64,000 bases of DNA from DATKQJ01 sp035534295 (GTDB lineage: Bacteria; Chloroflexota; Dormibacteria; Dormibacterales; Dormibacteraceae), in assembly GCA_035534295.1 (NCBI GenBank), contig DATLSE010000030.1, positions 1-64,000 of the forward strand, in the 5' to 3' direction. A program made the translations under genes and the position numbers. Positions within the stretch are counted from its first letter, which is position 1. Every line of letters begins with the position of its first letter. Below the pieces are notes generated by a model that was given only the letters and a program-made list of their open reading frames with translations, did not search any database and was not told the origin of the DNA. This document shows positions 16,644-25,810 of the stretch, piece after piece.

Positions 16644-17030
16644 TTAAGCCTCGCTCGGAGCCGGGGTGAGGCAGTGTTCGACCGCCTGACGCAGGTTCTG
16701 GATCGAGAACGGCTTGTGAATGATGAGGGTGGGATCCACGCTCCGGATCACCTCCAGGTCTTCCCGCCGCAGGGCACCGGTCATGAAAATCACCCGCGGT
16801 ACTGGACGCCCCCGGGCAACCTGACGCAGGCGCTCGACCAGCTCCGCCCCCGTGCCGGATTCGTCCAGCTGCTGGTCGGTGACCAGAAGGTCGGGCCAGT
16901 CGAGCTCGGCCGCCGCCAGGGCTTCCTCGGCGCCGGCGGTGATGGCGAGCTCGTGCCCCCTGCCTCGCATCACGGCGGCCAGCAGGTTACGGATGGTCGC
17001 CTCGTCCTCACAGAACAGAATCCTCGCCAC
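16644..17030 (-). CDS. single-domain response regulator
   Basis: A 128-residue receiver without an output domain. It has the acidic pair in FCEDEATIRN, the phospho-acceptor aspartate in LLVTDQQLDESGTG, a threonine switch in IFMTGALRR and lysine in IHKPFSIQNL. Start is GTG at 17030 (VARILFCEDE); no better start is visible. Such stand-alone receivers pass phosphate or bind partner proteins. No cognate kinase is adjacent. It stops 14 bases from bioY on the other strand. Confidence 0.88.
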   Translation of the reverse strand: MARILFCEDEATIRNLLAAVMRGRGHELAITAGAEEALAAAELDWPDLLVTDQQLDESGTGAELVERLRQVARGRPVPRVIFMTGALRREDLEVIRSVDPTLIIHKPFSIQNLRQAVEHCLTPAPSEA

Positions 17031-17101
17031 GCTGGCACAAATAATGAGGGCTAACCACTCCCGGGTGACCCCGTGAGGACAAAGCCCAGAACACGCCTCG
17101 A

Positions 17102-18592
17102 TTAGCGTTTCCGGTTGGGAACCTGGCGTCCGGTCAGATCGGGATCGCCGTCGCGGCGAAACTCGTTGTACTCGGCATCGGTGTTGACTCGCCAGGGGTC
17201 GCGGTCGGAGACGCCGGCGATGCGCCGGGCGACGATGAGCGCGGTCATCATCGAGTGATCCTGGTTGTTGTACTTGTGCATGCCGTTGCGGCCGCACAGG
17301 TGCAGGTTCGGGATGTTCTGTTCGAGCCATGCCCGAATCAGTGCCACCCTGGCCAAATAACCATCGTCGTAGACCGGATAGGCCTTGGCCTGGCGGACCA
17401 CGGTGCCGTCGATCACGTCCTGGGTGGGAGCCAGTCCGAGCTCTTGGAGTTCGCGAGCGCCCAGCTCCAAGAGCTCGGCGTCGCTCGCCGTCCAGAGTCC
17501 ATCCCCCTCAAAGCAGAAGTACTCGAGCCCCAAGGCGGTGGTCTCGTCGTCGGCCGCCATGCTTGGCGACCAGTTGCGAAAGTTCTGCAGGCGCCCCACC
17601 TTGACTCCGGGGTCATGAACGTAGATCCAGTGGTCGGGAAAGATGCGGTCCCCGCGCACGATCAGCGCTACGGTCAGAAAATCGCGGTAGCCGAGGTGCT
17701 CGGCCGCCTCCAGGATCGCGGCCGGGGGCGCCGGACGCAGCATCTGGATCAGATCGCGCAGGGCCACGGTGGAGACGGCGTGGGTGGCCGCATGGCGGTG
17801 GGTACGGCCCTCGGCGTCGCGACTCAAGACCTCGATCGGCGCCCCCGGGGCGTGACGGACCTCGATCACACGGCGGTCCAGCTGGACCTCGTGGCCCGCA
17901 CCGCGCACGCGTGCGGTCACCTCGTCCCAGAGCTGGCCCGGACCCAGCCGGGGATATCGGAAGTGGTCGATCAGGGTCTTGGGGAGCTCGCCCCGCAGGC
18001 CCCGCAAGCGCCGGGGCAGGATGGCGTTGCGGACCACCTCCCCCATGCTCAGGCCCTTGATCCGCTGCGCCGCCCAGTCAGCCGAGAGCTCACTCGTGGG
18101 AATGCCCCAGACCTTTTCGGTATAGGTCTTGAAGAAGATCTCAAAGAGCCGGCGCCCGAACTTGTTGGAGACCCACTGCTCCAGGTTCTGGGGCTGGGGC
18201 ACCGGGTGCAGCCGGGAGCCGAGGTAACTCCAAAGACAGCGCGCGGTCTCGATCGGACCCAGCCCGACGAAGGCGTCCATGGCGCGCAGGGGATAGGCGA
18301 AATAGCGCCGGCGGTAATAGATGCGCGAGAGCCGGGGCCGGACCAGCATCTCGTCCCCCAGCAGCTCCGTCCAAAGGGCCTCGATCTCCTCGTTCTTGGA
18401 GAAGAAGCGGTGGCCTCCGATGTCGAAGCGATGGCCGTGATATTCGACCGTGCGCGCGATCCCTCCCACCAGTTCGGGATCGGCCTCGAGCACGGTCACT
18501 GGGCGCCCCAGCCGGCTCAGCTCGTAGGCGGCGGTGAGCCCGGCCGGGCCCGCTCCCAGGACCAGGGTGGAGTCGTGTGCGGTGGCTATGAT
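17102..18592 (-). CDS. FAD-dependent oxidoreductase, UDP-galactopyranose mutase-like
   Basis: A flavoprotein of about 496 residues in the amine oxidase/UDP-galactopyranose mutase superfamily. The FAD-binding LVLGAGPAGLTAAYELSRL lies at the N-terminus, followed by GGIARTVEYHGHRFDIGGHR, IYYRRRYFAYPL, EKVWGIPTSELSADWAAQRI and the C-terminal LHLCGRNGMHKYNNQDHSMM. Proteins of this group are often linked to surface glycan synthesis. The Rossmann motif lies upstream of the first in-frame GTG (18499), and no ATG, GTG or TTG occurs in frame further upstream, so the start is placed at ATC 18592; a CTG at 18565 is possible. It overlaps the aroK stop and is probably cotranscribed with aroQ and aroK. Confidence 0.82.
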   Translation of the reverse strand: MIATAHDSTLVLGAGPAGLTAAYELSRLGRPVTVLEADPELVGGIARTVEYHGHRFDIGGHRFFSKNEEIEALWTELLGDEMLVRPRLSRIYYRRRYFAYPLRAMDAFVGLGPIETARCLWSYLGSRLHPVPQPQNLEQWVSNKFGRRLFEIFFKTYTEKVWGIPTSELSADWAAQRIKGLSMGEVVRNAILPRRLRGLRGELPKTLIDHFRYPRLGPGQLWDEVTARVRGAGHEVQLDRRVIEVRHAPGAPIEVLSRDAEGRTHRHAATHAVSTVALRDLIQMLRPAPPAAILEAAEHLGYRDFLTVALIVRGDRIFPDHWIYVHDPGVKVGRLQNFRNWSPSMAADDETTALGLEYFCFEGDGLWTASDAELLELGARELQELGLAPTQDVIDGTVVRQAKAYPVYDDGYLARVALIRAWLEQNIPNLHLCGRNGMHKYNNQDHSMMTALIVARRIAGVSDRDPWRVNTDAEYNEFRRDGDPDLTGRQVPNRKR

Positions 18593-19218
18593 CCCGGCTC
18601 GAGGGGACGGGCGGCCGGCTCGGCAGGGTCTGCGAACAGGGCACCGAGGACCTGCTCGGCAGCGACGTCGGCTCCCTCGCGACCCGCCCTCACCTCCAGG
18701 TGGGCCCTACGGTAGAGGGGTAGACGCAAGCTCAAAAGCTCGCCGATCTGTTCCAGATCCGCGCCCTGGATCAGGGGCCGACCGGGGGCCTGGGCCTGGA
18801 TCCACTCGCGCAGCTCCTCCCAGGGCACGTGCAGGTAGACCAGAATCGACTCGTCGAGCAGCCGGGTCAGGGTCTCGGGCCGGAGCAGCGCGCCCCCGCC
18901 CAGGGCCAGGACCGACGGCGGTCCCTGGAGCGCACGGGCCACGATCTCGCCCTCCAGATCGCGGAAGCGCTGCTGCTGCCCGGCTCTGAAGCACTCCTGG
19001 ATCGAACACCCCAACTCGACCTCGGCCTCGGCGTCGACGTCGAGCGCCAGCCGTTGCAGGCGGGGGGCGAGTATCTGAGCCAGGGTCGATTTGCCCACGC
19101 CCATGAAGCCGCACAGCGCGAGGTGGCGGCGCACCTCCCCGCTCCCCGCCGCCAGCGGCGGAGGGCTCAGCTGCAGCCGCTTCCGCCAGATCACCCCCGC
19201 ATCCCCCGCGACGTTCAC
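18586..19218 (-). CDS. aroK: shikimate kinase
   Basis: Phosphorylates shikimate in aromatic amino acid synthesis. The Walker A is GFMGVGKSTLAQILA, followed by DVDAEAEVELGCSIQECF for shikimate binding, FRDLEGE with the conserved Arg and Glu, and VLALGGGALL. The lid arginine is probably in APGRPLI. The protein has about 30 extra residues before the kinase fold. GTG at 19218 overlaps the aroQ stop by four bases, so the two are coupled. The C-terminal tail is slightly longer than usual, about 20 residues rich in Pro and Ala. Confidence 0.93.
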   Translation of the reverse strand: MNVAGDAGVIWRKRLQLSPPPLAAGSGEVRRHLALCGFMGVGKSTLAQILAPRLQRLALDVDAEAEVELGCSIQECFRAGQQQRFRDLEGEIVARALQGPPSVLALGGGALLRPETLTRLLDESILVYLHVPWEELREWIQAQAPGRPLIQGADLEQIGELLSLRLPLYRRAHLEVRAGREGADVAAEQVLGALFADPAEPAARPLEPGS

Positions 19219-19661
19219 CTGGCCAGCCGCAGCGCCGCCTCCAGGGCCAGCTCGTAGCCGATGAAGCCGGCCCCGGTGATCACGGCAACCGCCGCCGGGG
19301 CCACCACCGACCGCTGCCGGAACTCCTCGCGGGCAAAGATGTTGCTGAGATGAACCTCAAACACGGGCAGCGCGGTCGATCGGATGGCGTCGGCGATGGC
19401 GTAGCTGTAGTGGGCCAGGGCGCCCGGATTCAAAATCACGGCCAGCACCCGCTCGCGCGCCGCCTGAATCAGATCGATGATCTCTGACTCCGAGTTGCTC
19501 TGGGCGAATTCGATCTCGCAACCCAGCTCAGCGGCGCGACGGCGAAGGTCGGACTCGAGGTCGGCCAGGGAGCGAGTCCCGTAGACCTCCGGCTCGCGCG
19601 TCCCGAGCAGGTTCAAATTCGGACCGTTGACGACCAATATCCGCGCCGGCGCCTGGCTCAT
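19215..19661 (-). CDS. aroQ: 3-dehydroquinate dehydratase, type II
   Basis: Converts 3-dehydroquinate to 3-dehydroshikimate two steps before shikimate kinase. Type II hallmarks are ILVVNGPNLNLLGTREPEVY with the catalytic tyrosine, FAQSNSESEIIDLIQ, LNPGALAHYSYAIADAI and FEVHLSNIFAREEFR. At about 148 residues it is the usual length. The ATG at 19661 is chosen because the family starts just before ILVVNGPN; the open frame continues 17 codons upstream. The next gene, aroK, overlaps by four bases. Confidence 0.95.
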   Translation of the reverse strand: MSQAPARILVVNGPNLNLLGTREPEVYGTRSLADLESDLRRRAAELGCEIEFAQSNSESEIIDLIQAARERVLAVILNPGALAHYSYAIADAIRSTALPVFEVHLSNIFAREEFRQRSVVAPAAVAVITGAGFIGYELALEAALRLAR

Positions 19662-19766
19662 GCCCAGCGATCCTAACCCGAGCCGGGGGGCGCGAGGGGG
19701 GGGTGATGTCAAATCAGGGGCCGCCCGCAGCCGCCCGGTTGGAGTGCGGTGCTATGTTCGGCCCCG

Positions 19767-20519
19767 ATGTCGAGCACTTTCAGCCGTGCGCTGCAGCGCC
19801 TGGCGGGCCGCCCCGAGCACGAACTTGATGCCCCCTGGGGCTGGCCCGGGCACGGGGGCTCAATGCTCACCGTACGCGACGCCTACTACCAGGCCCTGGA
19901 GCGTGAGCTGGCCGCGGGGGCGCGGGCGGGCTCGCCGCCGACCGTCGCCGGTCGGGCTCTGCTCGCGGGCGATGGCGCCCTGGGGGATCTCTTCGGCCTT
20001 CTGCTCCAGGCCGATGACGCGGACCTATGGAAGCGGCCGGAGCCGGGGTCGTCGGCCCTGGGTCAGATCCTGGGCCACGTGCTGGCGGTTGAGGAGCGAT
20101 ATCGCCGCCACATCGAATACGCTCGGGACCGATCCGAGGACGCTCCGGTCCGATTTGATCCCCCAACCGGCGTGGCGGCCGATCCAAATCAGGGGCCGGA
20201 CCGGATTCTGGATTGGATCGACCTGATCCAGGACGAGCGCCGGCTGGCCTGGGAATTGGCCAGGATTCCCGATTCCGCCCTCCGCCGCCCGAGCGTCTGG
20301 ATGGGGCACGGCGTCGACATTCAATTCCGCCTCCACCGATCCACCGCCCACATCGCCGAGCACGCGGTCGAGGTGGAAAAGGTCCTGGTCGAGCTGGGAC
20401 GGCGGGCGAGCGAGCCGGAACGAATCGTCCGTCTCGTCTTCGCCGCCCGAGGCGCCCATGCGGCGCTGAGCGCCCCCGAGGAGCTGCAGCGGCTTGACGC
20501 CGAGCTGCCGGTCGACTAG
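19767..20519 (+). CDS. DinB-superfamily protein
   Basis: A 250-residue protein with the four-helix DinB/YfiT fold. Histidines spaced as expected for a metal site occur in LGHVLAVEERYRRHIEY and HRSTAHIAEHAVEVEKVL. Members include thiol S-transferases that use bacillithiol or mycothiol and many uncharacterised stress-induced proteins. An N-terminal region of about 60 residues precedes the fold. ATG at 19767 is favoured over GTG at 19749. It is convergent with the MFS gene, overlapping by four bases. Confidence 0.75.
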   Translation: MSSTFSRALQRLAGRPEHELDAPWGWPGHGGSMLTVRDAYYQALERELAAGARAGSPPTVAGRALLAGDGALGDLFGLLLQADDADLWKRPEPGSSALGQILGHVLAVEERYRRHIEYARDRSEDAPVRFDPPTGVAADPNQGPDRILDWIDLIQDERRLAWELARIPDSALRRPSVWMGHGVDIQFRLHRSTAHIAEHAVEVEKVLVELGRRASEPERIVRLVFAARGAHAALSAPEELQRLDAELPVD

Positions 20520-21985
20520 GTTTCCGCCCGAGCCGCGTCGGTGCCGGGCGGTCCGGCTGGCTGGGGCCGCAGGAGAAGCCCGAGGCCGGCGAGCAGGGTC
20601 AGCAGCGCGGTCGCCAGAAGGACCAGGAAGGCGGCGTGGATCCCAGCTCCCAGGGCAGCGGTTGGATCGTGGGAGCCCGCTCTGAACACGTAGCCCTGGA
20701 CCAGGACCCCAAGGATCGAGACCCCGACCGCGCCGCCTATGGTTCGCGCCAGCTGGTTCAGCGCCGTGGCCGAGCCGCGCCGGCTCCAGCTCACGCTGGC
20801 CTGGATGACAATGATGATGGGGGCGCTGAACATTCCGAGCCCAATCCCCACCACGGCTGAGGCGAGCGCCACCCAGGTGACTCCAAGGCGCGCGGAGCTG
20901 AAGGTTGCCATCAGCGTTCCAACCACCAGAAAGACCCCACCCAGACCGACCAGGCGCTGGTAACCGACGCGGACCAGGTTCCATCCGGCCAGGGCGGAGG
21001 CGGTGGACCAGCCGATCGACATCGGGGTCACCGACCAGCCGGCGGCAAACGGGGTGCCCCCCAGGACCTGCTGCACATAGAGGGGCGCGTAGGCGGTGAT
21101 GCCGAACTGAACCATGCCGGAGAGGGCGACGACGAGCACGGCGGGACCGATCACCGGATGTCGGAGGAGATCCAGGGGCACGGTTGCGTTGCTGCTTTTG
21201 AGCTCGATCCAGACGAACGCGCCCAGGATCAGGGCAGAGGCTGCGACCAGGGGCCAGATCGGCGAGGCGGTGGCGCTGCCGGTGCCCAGGCCGATCAGGA
21301 GCCCGGCCACACCGGCGGTCAAGAGGAGGGCGCCCCGGGGATCGAGCCGGCCCCGGGCGCCCCGCTCGGGAGCGCGCTCGCGAAAGCCGAACAGGAGGGC
21401 GACGGCGACGATGCCGACGGGCAGATTCAAGTCGAAGATCCAGCGCCACCCGATGGTGGAGACGATGGTCGCGCCCAGAGCCGGCCCGCTGATCGCCGCC
21501 AGCGCCCACATGGAGCTGAAGAGCCCCTGCATGCGCGCCCGCTGCCCGGGCGGCAGGACATCGCCGACCAGGGTGAAGACGAGGGGCTGGACGCATCCTG
21601 CACCCACTCCCTGCAGGGCCCGAAAGGCGATCAGCGCGGGCATGTTGGGGCTCAGCCCGCAGAGCACGGAGGCGAGTACGAACACCGCCAGGCCGGCCAT
21701 CAAAACCGGCTTGCGCCCGACCAGGTCGGCCGCCCGTCCCCAGAGCGGGACCGTGGTGGTGCTGGTCAGCAGATATCCGCTGAAGACCCAGGGATAGAGC
21801 TGGAAGCCGCCCAGCTGGCGAGCGATGGTGGGCAGCGCCGTGCTCACGATGGTGCTGTCCATGGCGGCGATGAAGAGCGAGATCATGAGCCCGGCCAGGA
21901 TCCGGATCATCTGCGGGGTGAACTCGACGCGCCCCGGCGCAGGTGAGACCGGGGGGTCTCCGGCGGAGTCGGGGACTTTGGACAT
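20516..21985 (-). CDS. MFS drug exporter, DHA2 family with 14 helices
   Basis: A 489-residue proton-driven exporter like EmrB or QacA. Diagnostic blocks are MISLFIAAMDSTIVSTALPT (motif D1 in helix 1), LWGRAADLVGRKPVLM (motif A), RALQGVGAGCVQPLV (motif B) and ALGATIVSTIGWRWIFDLNL (motif C and the following loop). The C-terminal half has paired helices consistent with 14 in all. The substrate is unknown. It is monocistronic, with 115 bases between its start and the divergent hypothetical gene. No adjacent regulator is present. Confidence 0.92.
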   Translation of the reverse strand: MSKVPDSAGDPPVSPAPGRVEFTPQMIRILAGLMISLFIAAMDSTIVSTALPTIARQLGGFQLYPWVFSGYLLTSTTTVPLWGRAADLVGRKPVLMAGLAVFVLASVLCGLSPNMPALIAFRALQGVGAGCVQPLVFTLVGDVLPPGQRARMQGLFSSMWALAAISGPALGATIVSTIGWRWIFDLNLPVGIVAVALLFGFRERAPERGARGRLDPRGALLLTAGVAGLLIGLGTGSATASPIWPLVAASALILGAFVWIELKSSNATVPLDLLRHPVIGPAVLVVALSGMVQFGITAYAPLYVQQVLGGTPFAAGWSVTPMSIGWSTASALAGWNLVRVGYQRLVGLGGVFLVVGTLMATFSSARLGVTWVALASAVVGIGLGMFSAPIIIVIQASVSWSRRGSATALNQLARTIGGAVGVSILGVLVQGYVFRAGSHDPTAALGAGIHAAFLVLLATALLTLLAGLGLLLRPQPAGPPGTDAARAET

Positions 21986-22100
21986 CGGCCCCCTAGGGTA
22001 CTGATCGCCAGCGCCGATGGGCGCCGGGCCAAAGGCCGGTCCAAGGCACCCCTAAGGAACCCTCAACCGCTCTCCAATGACGCGGCCATAGCTTCGACCC

Positions 22101-22643
22101 ATGGCAATGAAGCTTCGTACATCGCGAGCCGTGAACCTTCAGTCGTCACCATCGCCCGAGCCTGCGCCCGGGTTCGAACCCGGCGCCGAGCGCAACCCGG
22201 GGCGGATCCAACGCGCCGCCGATGCCGCCTGGCGAGCGGTCCAGCAGCAGAGCTGGGAGCGATCAAACCGGGAACGGCTGCGTGGCCTCATCGCGCGCGG
22301 CGACCATCTATTGTCAGAGCTTGAAGACCAGATCGAGGCCGACCGTCCGAGCTGCCCGGCCGGGCTCCTGGGCCAGATCCGGTCCTGGGCCCGCGCCTCT
22401 CAGCTGGGACCGGACGACCAGGCTCGCGATGGGTGGGCGGCGGAGACGCCAACCGAGCTCTTGGACCGGCTTTTCGAGATCCAGGGCGAGCTGCTCCAGC
22501 GCCGCGCCGGGTCGGCCGACCCGGCCATGGTGGCCTTTGACCAGCAGGTGGACCGCCGCTGGCGCGCACCCGCGCGTGTGCGCACCTCGATCGGTCTGGG
22601 CCGGCTCGCCGCCGCCGGTGGGCTGCGCGCGGCTCTGGGATGA
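22101..22643 (+). CDS. hypothetical protein
   Basis: A 180-residue open frame with a Pro-rich N-terminus (SPSPEPAPGFEPGAERNPGR) and then mostly helical, charged sequence including RGDHLLSELEDQIEADRP and LLDRLFEIQGELLQRRAG. ATG occurs at 22101 and 22107; neither has a strong ribosome binding site. Amino acid composition is protein-like, and no competing frame makes sense, but I recognise no family. It lies 70 bases upstream of the DUF488 gene on the same strand. Confidence 0.5.
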   Translation: MAMKLRTSRAVNLQSSPSPEPAPGFEPGAERNPGRIQRAADAAWRAVQQQSWERSNRERLRGLIARGDHLLSELEDQIEADRPSCPAGLLGQIRSWARASQLGPDDQARDGWAAETPTELLDRLFEIQGELLQRRAGSADPAMVAFDQQVDRRWRAPARVRTSIGLGRLAAAGGLRAALG

Positions 22644-22713
22644 TCCCCCTCAGCCGAGTCGCGGTGGAAGCCAAGATCCGCGATTCCCACCCTCGGGCCA
22701 CGACCTCCCGGGG

Positions 22714-23100
22714 ATGGCTCAGGCCGCGGTGAGCAACCAGCGAGTCTATGGCCCCCGCGGCCTGGGGCGCAGGGTAGCGGTGGAGCGGCTCTGGCCCCAG
22801 GGGCTCAGCCGCGAGCGCACGGGGCTCGATCTCTGGCTCCCCGAGCTTGCGCCTTCGGCCGAGCTCAGGCGGTGGTATGGGCAGCGTCCCGAACGCTGGG
22901 AGGAGTTCGCCCGGCGCTACCGCGGCGAACTCGGGCGCGCGCCCCGAGCCCAACTGGTCGGGGAGTTGCTCGCGCTCGGCTCGCGGGGCGCGATCGGCCT
23001 CCTCGATGGCGCCGGCGAGGGTGAGCACAGCGAGGCGGCGGTGCTGAGCCAGCTCCTGCGCGACCGGTTGGATGAGCCGAGGAGTTCGGTGGCGAGCTGA
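22714..23100 (+). CDS. DUF488 family protein
   Basis: A 128-residue protein. The family pattern is clear: RVYGPRGLGRRVAVERLWPQ, GLSRERTGLDLWLPELAPSA, ELRRWYGQRPERWEEFARRYR and a C-terminal LLRDRL. DUF488 proteins are widespread in soil bacteria and have no established activity. The basic and aromatic block VERLWPQGLSRER looks like an anion or nucleic-acid binding surface. Start is the ATG at 22714. It is in the same direction as the F420-type oxidoreductase that follows after 38 bases. Confidence 0.88.
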   Translation: MAQAAVSNQRVYGPRGLGRRVAVERLWPQGLSRERTGLDLWLPELAPSAELRRWYGQRPERWEEFARRYRGELGRAPRAQLVGELLALGSRGAIGLLDGAGEGEHSEAAVLSQLLRDRLDEPRSSVAS

Positions 23101-23138
23101 GATTCGGCCGAGCGAGCGGGCGAGATACATTAACCAGC

Positions 23139-24011
23139 ATGAATCAGACCGCCTCCCACCCCCTCCGGTTTGGACTCAAGCTCGCCGGCCAGGACACCAC
23201 GATCGAGGCCCTGCGCGGCGTCTGGCGGGTCGCGGATGAGGCGGGATTTGACCACGTCTGGGACTTTGACCACCTGGCCTCGATCGGGGCTCCCGGACCC
23301 GACCGCCCGGTCTTCGAAGGTTGGGCCCTGCAGGCGGCGATGGCGGAGGCGACGAGCCGGGTTCGCATCGGCTGCAACGTTGCAGGCAACGCCTACCGCC
23401 ACCCCGGTCAGCTGGCCAAGCTGGCGGTGACGGTCGACCACCTCTCGGGTGGGCGGCTCGAGTTCGGAGTCGGCGCAGGATGGGCGGAGATCGAATTCAA
23501 GATGCTGGGCATGAGCGGACTCGACCACCGTGTGGGGCGGCTCGAGGAGTCACTTCAGATCATGAAGTCACTCTTCACCCAGGAGCGGACTGACTTCGAT
23601 GGGCGCTACTACCAACTGAAGGACGCCATCGCCAATCCCAAGCCCCTCCAGCGCCCCCATCCGCCGATCTGGATCGGCGCCGGTGGAGATCTGATGCTGG
23701 GGGTGGTGGCGCGGCACGCCGACGCGTGGAACCCGACCGGGGCCGCCCGCGGAGACGGATACGCCCAGGCCTGCGAGCGGCTGGCCGAGGCCTGTGAGGC
23801 CATCGACCGGGATCCCTCGCAGATCCGCCGCTGCAGCCTTCTGCGCTGGGACGGCGGTGCCCATCAGAGCCTGATCGACGCCGCCGGGCGTGATCTTGAG
23901 CTCGGCTTCACCGAGCAGATCATCTATGTCGAGGGTCCCCGCGCACATGAGACGGCGGCCCGCGCGGCCGAGGCGCTGGGAGACCTGCGTCGCCTCGGCG
24001 CCGGCCGCTGA
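23139..24011 (+). CDS. luciferase-like F420-dependent oxidoreductase
   Basis: A 290-residue TIM-barrel enzyme of the LLM class that probably uses coenzyme F420. Markers are FDHVWDFDHLASI, RIGCNVAGNAYRHPGQLAK, VDHLSGGRLEFGVGAGW and PHPPIWIGAGGDLMLGVVAR. Such enzymes transfer hydride in cofactor or secondary metabolism; the substrate is unknown. Its stop is six bases before the enoyl-CoA hydratase start, so the two are probably in one operon. Presence of the family agrees with an actinobacterial or related host that makes F420. Confidence 0.9.
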   Translation: MNQTASHPLRFGLKLAGQDTTIEALRGVWRVADEAGFDHVWDFDHLASIGAPGPDRPVFEGWALQAAMAEATSRVRIGCNVAGNAYRHPGQLAKLAVTVDHLSGGRLEFGVGAGWAEIEFKMLGMSGLDHRVGRLEESLQIMKSLFTQERTDFDGRYYQLKDAIANPKPLQRPHPPIWIGAGGDLMLGVVARHADAWNPTGAARGDGYAQACERLAEACEAIDRDPSQIRRCSLLRWDGGAHQSLIDAAGRDLELGFTEQIIYVEGPRAHETAARAAEALGDLRRLGAGR

Positions 24012-24017
24012 CAAGAC

Positions 24018-24803
24018 ATGGCCACAGTCGAACTGACCTGGCCCGATCCTGAGCGCATCGCGCTCCTGACCCTGAACCGGCCCCGCTACCTGAACGCGCT
24101 CGACACCGAGATGACGCTCTCACTGGAGAACCATCTGCTGGAGCTCGACGCCGCCAGGCGACTGCGTTGCGTGATCGTCACCGGGGCGGGCGAGAGGGCA
24201 TTCTGCAGCGGAGCCGATCTCAAGGAGAGGGGCACGCTCAGCACCGATGAGTGGATGGCCCAGCACCACCTGATCGAGCGCATGCTGCTGGCCCTGCGCC
24301 GGCTGCGCGTGCCCATATTCAGCGCCGTCAACGGCCTGGCCCTGGGCGGGGGCTGCGAGATCGCGATGCAGACCGACTTCATCATCGCGTCTGAGGCTGC
24401 GCGGTTCGGCCAGCCCGAGGTCACCCGCGGCATCATCCCCGGCGCCGGTGGGACCCAGAACCTGCCGCGACGCCTTCCGCGCGGGACCGCGCTCCGCATG
24501 CTCTTCAGCGGGGAGACCATCGACGCCGCTCGGGCCCTCGACCTGGGACTGGTGAGCGAGGTCGTCGCCCCCGAGCAGCTGATGCCCTGCGCACTCGCAC
24601 TGGGCCAGAGGATCGCGGCCAATTCCGCCTTCGCGGTCCGCCAGGCCAAGCGCGCCACGCGCCTGGGCCTGGATCTGACGGCGGAGCTCGCCTACGAGGT
24701 CGAACTCGAGGCCTACCGGCGCACGGTCGGGCATCCAGACCAGATCGAGGGTGTGCGCGCGTTCAACGAAGGGCGGGAGCCGGTCTTTACAGACCCCAGC
24801 TAG
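24018..24803 (+). CDS. enoyl-CoA hydratase/isomerase family protein
   Basis: A 261-residue crotonase-fold enzyme acting on acyl-CoA double bonds. The oxyanion-hole segments are AFCSGADLKERG and VNGLALGGGCEIAM. The two catalytic glutamates of true hydratases match E in GGGCE and in FGQPEV, followed by RGIIPGAGGTQNLPRRL. Hydratase activity is therefore plausible. The C-terminal AFNEGREPVFTD is typical. ATG at 24018 directly follows the previous gene. Methylglutaconyl-CoA hydratase is one possible specific role, not provable here. Confidence 0.9.
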   Translation: MATVELTWPDPERIALLTLNRPRYLNALDTEMTLSLENHLLELDAARRLRCVIVTGAGERAFCSGADLKERGTLSTDEWMAQHHLIERMLLALRRLRVPIFSAVNGLALGGGCEIAMQTDFIIASEAARFGQPEVTRGIIPGAGGTQNLPRRLPRGTALRMLFSGETIDAARALDLGLVSEVVAPEQLMPCALALGQRIAANSAFAVRQAKRATRLGLDLTAELAYEVELEAYRRTVGHPDQIEGVRAFNEGREPVFTDPS

Positions 24804-24877
24804 CTCTGGGGTGGACCTTAAGCCCCCGGTGCCGCCGCCGGGCCGGATCCAGCTCGGTTGGACTGGATATTGAGGAG

Positions 24878-25810
24878 ATGAGGATGGAGCACAGGTTTGT
24901 CGGTCGTTCGGGGCTCAAGGTCTCCGAGATCGGTCTGGGTACGAACAACTTCGGGGGCCGGCTCGACGAGGCCGGCTCCAGGCTCGTGCTGGAGCGGGCG
25001 CTGGAGGGAGGAATCACCCTGATCGATACCGCCGACTGCTACAACCGGGGGGAGTCGGAGAGGATCATCGGGCGCTTTTTGGGTCCCCGTCGGAGCGAGG
25101 TGGTGCTGGCGACGAAGTTCGGGGTGGCGATGTCCGATTCGCCGCTCGAGCGGGGCGCCTCCAGGCGCTGGCTCACGCGCGCAGCAGAGGACAGCCTGCG
25201 CCGCCTCAACACCGACTACATCGACCTGCTCCAGGTTCACTTCCCCGATCCGGCGACGCCGATCGAGGAGACGCTCTCCGCACTGGACGACCTCGTCTCC
25301 GCGGGCAAGGTGCGGTACGTCGGGCACAGCAACTTCGCCGCCTGGCAGATCGCCGACGCGCAGTGGACGGCGCAGACCCGACTGCTCGCCCGCCCGATCT
25401 CGGCCCAGCACCGGCTCAACCTGCTCGAGCGTGAGATTGAAACCGAGGTGCTGCCGGCGATTCGCCACTATGGACTCGGTTTGATCCCCTACTTTCCTTT
25501 GGCCTCAGGATTCCTGACCGGAAAATACCGCCCCGGCGTCATCCCCGAGGGGACCCGGCTGGCCGGTAACGCGCAGATGGCGAACCGCACCCTGACGCCG
25601 GCCAACTTCCAGCGCCTCGAAGCGCTCGAGCGCTTCGCCGGCGAGCGCGGCCACGCGCTGCTCGAGCTCGCCCTGGGCTGGCTCCTATCCCAGAGCGAGG
25701 TGTCGAGCGTGATCGCCGGAGCCAGCACCCCCGATCAGCTCGACCAGAACCTCAATGCCGCCGGCTGGCGCTTGAGCCCGCAGGAGATGGAGGAGGTGGG
25801 CAGCATTTGA
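24878..25810 (+). CDS. aldo/keto reductase
   Basis: A 310-residue NADPH-dependent reductase of the TIM-barrel aldo/keto family. The catalytic tetrad is in place: Asp and Tyr in LIDTADCYNRGESERIIG, Lys in VVLATKFGV, His in LLQVHFPDP. The cofactor region reads VIAGASTPDQLDQNL near the C-terminus. It resembles the YajO/YghZ group. ATG codons occur at 24878 and 24884; the second has better spacing from GAGGAG. It may belong to the same operon as the two preceding enzymes, with a 75-base gap. Confidence 0.92.
   Translation: MRMEHRFVGRSGLKVSEIGLGTNNFGGRLDEAGSRLVLERALEGGITLIDTADCYNRGESERIIGRFLGPRRSEVVLATKFGVAMSDSPLERGASRRWLTRAAEDSLRRLNTDYIDLLQVHFPDPATPIEETLSALDDLVSAGKVRYVGHSNFAAWQIADAQWTAQTRLLARPISAQHRLNLLEREIETEVLPAIRHYGLGLIPYFPLASGFLTGKYRPGVIPEGTRLAGNAQMANRTLTPANFQRLEALERFAGERGHALLELALGWLLSQSEVSSVIAGASTPDQLDQNLNAAGWRLSPQEMEEVGSI

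Noticed and set aside
17255..18715. Long open frame of 486 codons on the plus strand
   Set aside because: Antisense of the flavoprotein gene; composition is that of a shadow frame.
22165..22190. Sequence like a tRNA T-arm (CCGGGTTCGAACCCGG)
   Set aside because: It is a simple palindrome inside a coding frame; no matching acceptor or anticodon arms are found on either strand.
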